From positions 1-6,121 of the forward strand of contig NVVG01000292.1 in NCBI GenBank assembly GCA_002402125.1: a DNA stretch of 6,121 nt, in the 5' to 3' direction. The notes beneath the pieces were generated by a model. The model was not told where the DNA came from, searched no databases, and was given only the letters and a program-made list of their open reading frames with translations. The stretch comes from Moraxellaceae bacterium. Lineage in GTDB: Bacteria; Pseudomonadota; Gammaproteobacteria; Pseudomonadales; Ketobacteraceae. Of this stretch, positions 4,702 through 6,121 are shown piece by piece (the first letter of the stretch is position 1; each line of letters begins with the position of its first letter). A program made the translations under genes and the position numbers.

Positions 4702-4797
4702 TCATGCCGCTACCCGAGCAGCGCCAACTTTTTCCAGACTAATATTCCACGGTAGTAGCGCCTCATACCCAATACACTTCGCGGGGCAGGCACTCAA
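4702..4797 (-). pseudogene. tnpC: Remnant of IS66 transposase (tnpC) C-terminus
   Basis: The minus-strand frame ending at TGA (4704-4702) contains EALLPWN about 20 residues before the end. From family knowledge, IS66 transposases often finish with an LLPWN-type motif in their short C-terminal domain. Residues before the preceding Tyr (4767-4765) are not recognisable, so the deletion joint probably lies close to 4768-4833. The frame is continuous with that of tnpA but separated from it by the tnpA stop. The match rests on one short motif. Confidence 0.45.
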
Positions 4798-4833
4798 ACT
4801 GATGTGCAAGCAATTTGAGGACAACCACATATG

Positions 4834-5154
4834 TCACACATTACCTGTCAGTAGGAAAGGTAACTGCGCAACCAATTCAGGGCTATGGATGACCAGCCTG
4901 GTGTCGTTTGGAAATTCCAATACACCCAGGATTTCTGCTGTTTCTATGACGGATTTGGATTCGGTCTTTAATTTCACGGTATTTGATGAGGTTACGTTAA
5001 CCACGACAAAGGCATCGGGTGATTGTTGAGCCAGCTTTTTCGTCCAGTAGATGAAATTGCAATAGACCAAACCATGCTGTTTGGCATATGCACTCTTGCT
5101 GAGCCCGCTTGTACTGTGTTTGCTTACATGAGCTTGCCATTGTCTTTTATCCAT
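4834..5154 (-). CDS. tnpA: IS66-family accessory protein TnpA, 106 aa
   Basis: The N-terminal part is a helix-turn-helix typical of IS66 TnpA: DKRQWQAHVSKHSTSGLSKSAYAKQHGL, then the YCNFIYWTKKL segment. The middle (about 48-75) is low in conservation. The C-terminal LEFPNDTRLVIHSPELVAQLPFLL matches the usual end of the family. The length is normal. TnpA is an accessory protein needed with TnpB for transposition by TnpC. The start at 5154 is chosen over the in-frame TTG at 5163, because AAGGA lies nine bases before the ATG and abuts the TTG. The gene appears intact, although its partners are gone. Its start codon lies in a strong hairpin. Confidence 0.85.
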   Translation of the reverse strand: MDKRQWQAHVSKHSTSGLSKSAYAKQHGLVYCNFIYWTKKLAQQSPDAFVVVNVTSSNTVKLKTESKSVIETAEILGVLEFPNDTRLVIHSPELVAQLPFLLTGNV

Positions 5155-5187
5155 GCACACCAATCCTTAGGTGCGCATGGATAAAAG
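5144..5187 (-). promoter_or_regulatory. 18-bp hairpin covering the tnpA start codon
   Basis: CTTTTATCCATGCACACC (5144-5161) and GGTGCGCATGGATAAAAG (5170-5187) are complementary apart from one position. In tnpA mRNA (minus strand) that position becomes a G-U pair, so the RNA stem has 18 pairs with an 8-nt loop. The loop holds the AAGGA ribosome site and the 3' arm holds the ATG. Transcripts entering from upstream would fold and hide the start, as known for other insertion sequences such as IS10. The regulatory role is inferred. Confidence 0.55.
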
Positions 5188-5204
5188 CATTTCATATGAA
5201 ATGC
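5187..5204. repeat. Perfect 18-bp palindrome next to the tnpA hairpin
   Basis: GCATTTCATATGAAATGC is its own reverse complement, with no spacer at the centre. It directly adjoins the 18-bp hairpin, upstream of tnpA. It could be an operator for a dimeric regulator or the trace of an inverted duplication at the element's end. Confidence 0.5.
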
Positions 5205-5278
5205 CTTGGTTAGATTGGCACAATTAAAAATTATTTAATAAAACAATTAGCCGATAAATAAGTAAATAACAAACCAAG
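5205..5278. other. AT-rich spacer bounded by CTTGGTT/AACCAAG
   Basis: This lies between the stop of the leucine-rich-repeat gene and the IS relic. CTTGGTT (5205-5211) and AACCAAG (5272-5278) form an inverted repeat at its two ends. ATTAAA-5 nt-TTTAAT (5223-5239) is a weak AT-only hairpin. No GC-rich terminator is evident. Confidence 0.4.
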
Positions 5279-6121
5279 CTAGCACTGTTTACCGCCAGAT
5301 ACTTCACCGATTTCACCAATTTGATCAAGCAGAGCTTCTGCTTCCGAATCACAAAGATTACGGTTTCTGTCAATTAATACCGATAGACCAACAGACTGGA
5401 GGCTTTCTAATTCAGACAGCGATGTGAGGTGATCGTTAACCTGTATTTTTAAGGCGCCATCAATAGATTGAAGACTCTCTAGCCCGGCGAATGACATAAC
5501 TCTATTTTGTGAAATAATCATATCCCCACCAACAGACTGAAGATTATCGAGCCCAGCTAAGGAATTAAATAGATCGTTTGTTGAAATAGTCATATCCCCA
5601 CCTACGGACTGAAGATTATCGAGCCCAGCTAAGGACCTTAATAGGTTGGCTGTTGAAATGGTCATATCCCCTCCTATGGACTGAAGATTATCGAGCCCGG
5701 CTAATGACTCTAATTGCCCTCCCTTCTCCCATAGAGAAGAACATAAAATAGCCATATCCCCACCTATGAACTGAAGATTATCGAGCCCGGCTAATGACTT
5801 AAAAGCACCAGAAAGAATCATATCCCCACCAACACTCTGCAGATTTTCGAATACAGTGAGGTGTTCTAAATTTCTATTAGTATCAATTATTAAATCACCT
5901 TCAATGTCAGTAATGTGAGAAAGCATTGTCAATGGGTCAAAGTTGATGTTTTCAAGAGTCAATGATCCAGGGACAGATGTTATATCCGTTAAGGCAGTCA
6001 TATCATTTGCATTGCGAATAAATACATTACCATCTGGGCCGGGTGAATGTTCAAATTGTGATGCTTTTACTATCCAGGATAGGGATCTTACGTTCAAATC
6101 GCCTAGCACCCCCCCCCACTG
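5279..6121 (-). CDS. Receptor-L-domain/leucine-rich-repeat-like surface protein, C-terminal part
   Basis: At least 280 residues of a repeat protein. Units of about 24 residues with the pattern SLAGLDNLQSVGGDMTIS recur, degenerate at both ends and almost identical in the middle. This matches bacterial receptor-L-domain-like leucine-rich repeats, which form a beta-solenoid. The end, NRNLCDSEAEALLDQIGEIG...GGKQC, has two cysteines that probably cap the solenoid with a disulfide, suggesting an exported protein. The frame stays open to the window edge. The only possible start inside is a GTG at 6109 beside a G run, with no signal peptide after it, so the true start is almost certainly beyond the window. 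It is on the same strand as the cassettes but has no attC of its own. Adhesion or ligand binding is plausible; the actual partner is unknown. Confidence 0.8.
   Translation of the reverse strand, partial: QWGGVLGDLNVRSLSWIVKASQFEHSPGPDGNVFIRNANDMTALTDITSVPGSLTLENINFDPLTMLSHITDIEGDLIIDTNRNLEHLTVFENLQSVGGDMILSGAFKSLAGLDNLQFIGGDMAILCSSLWEKGGQLESLAGLDNLQSIGGDMTISTANLLRSLAGLDNLQSVGGDMTISTNDLFNSLAGLDNLQSVGGDMIISQNRVMSFAGLESLQSIDGALKIQVNDHLTSLSELESLQSVGLSVLIDRNRNLCDSEAEALLDQIGEIGEVSGGKQC
5519..5863 (-). repeat. Near-identical tandem repeats within the leucine-rich-repeat gene
   Basis: On the plus strand, units starting CATATCCCC occur at 5519, 5591, 5663, 5753 and 5819, giving steps of 72, 72, 90 and 66 bases. 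The segment CTGAAGATTATCGAGCCC is shared by four of them. All steps are multiples of three, so the frame is kept. DNA identity above what the protein requires points to recent duplication or gene conversion. Confidence 0.8.
6109..6117 (-). repeat. Nine-base G homopolymer in the reading frame
   Basis: Nine C on the plus strand, hence nine G in the coding strand, lie in the open frame of the leucine-rich-repeat gene (Gly-Gly codons). Such tracts slip during replication and are also common sequencing or assembly errors. It lies only four bases from the window end. Confidence 0.6.

Larger units (their letters stand above)
4672..5204 (-). mobile_element. Internally deleted IS66-family insertion sequence relic
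   Basis: An intact tnpA-type gene is followed on the minus strand not by tnpB but, within about 65 bases, by what looks like the C-terminal end of tnpC. IS66 elements normally carry tnpA, tnpB and tnpC over about 2.5 kb, so roughly 2 kb has been lost by internal deletion. A possible right end reads TTACGCCCC from 4671 on the plus strand. A matching left end was not found, so the outer limits are approximate. The element cannot transpose by itself. Confidence 0.6.

Noticed and set aside
4802..5029. Plus-strand open frame opposite tnpA
   Set aside because: Antisense to a clear IS66 TnpA; no family resemblance.

Overview
The window is dominated by a run of integron gene cassettes, all pointing the same way: genes on the minus strand, so the array reads from about 4354 down to 1. 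Six attC recombination sites are recognisable (89-201, 902-1011, 1520-1640, 2759-2830, 3294-3410, 3658-3733). Each is an imperfect palindrome bounded by a CTAAC/TTAAC-type core on the left and a GTTAGAN/GTTAAAG-type core on the right. Where the arms are long enough to read, the unpaired bases lie on the right-hand arm of the plus strand. This makes the plus strand the recombining bottom strand, which agrees with the gene direction. Varied attC lengths (72-121 bp), low GC, small unrecognised genes and no resistance genes suggest a sedentary chromosomal integron of an environmental, probably marine, gammaproteobacterium. I cannot name the species.

Cassettes in reading order: (A) a 163-aa exported four-cysteine protein, 3840-4331; (B) a 77-aa winged-helix-like protein, 3418-3651; (C) a 138-aa soluble protein, 2847-3263; (D) a 153-aa three-pass membrane protein, 2268-2729, plus a 168-aa HEPN-like protein with an RNxxxH motif, 1705-2211, separated only by relics of cassette cores; (E) a 66-aa two-pass membrane protein, 1304-1504, plus a 65-aa acidic protein, 1081-1278; (F) a 190-aa lipoprotein, 286-858; (G) the start of another cassette, cut by the window edge. 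Most cassettes show no convincing promoter of their own.

From 4332 to about 4671 there is no convincing gene. The region holds a core-like junction (4348-4354), where the first visible cassette begins, and a perfect 8-bp inverted repeat of core-like sequence (4410-4455). No integrase gene is visible. Next comes an internally deleted IS66-family relic (about 4672-5204): tnpA is intact, tnpB is missing, and only about 20 residues of tnpC appear to remain. The tnpA start codon is buried in an 18-bp hairpin whose loop carries the Shine-Dalgarno sequence, a possible block on translation from read-through transcripts.

The right end (5279 to the edge) is the C-terminal part of a receptor-L-domain/leucine-rich-repeat-like protein with near-identical 72-bp repeats. 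A nine-base G tract lies at the window edge in its reading frame. The most interesting candidate for an undescribed system is the HEPN plus membrane protein pair in cassette D. The function is inferred from motif and context only.
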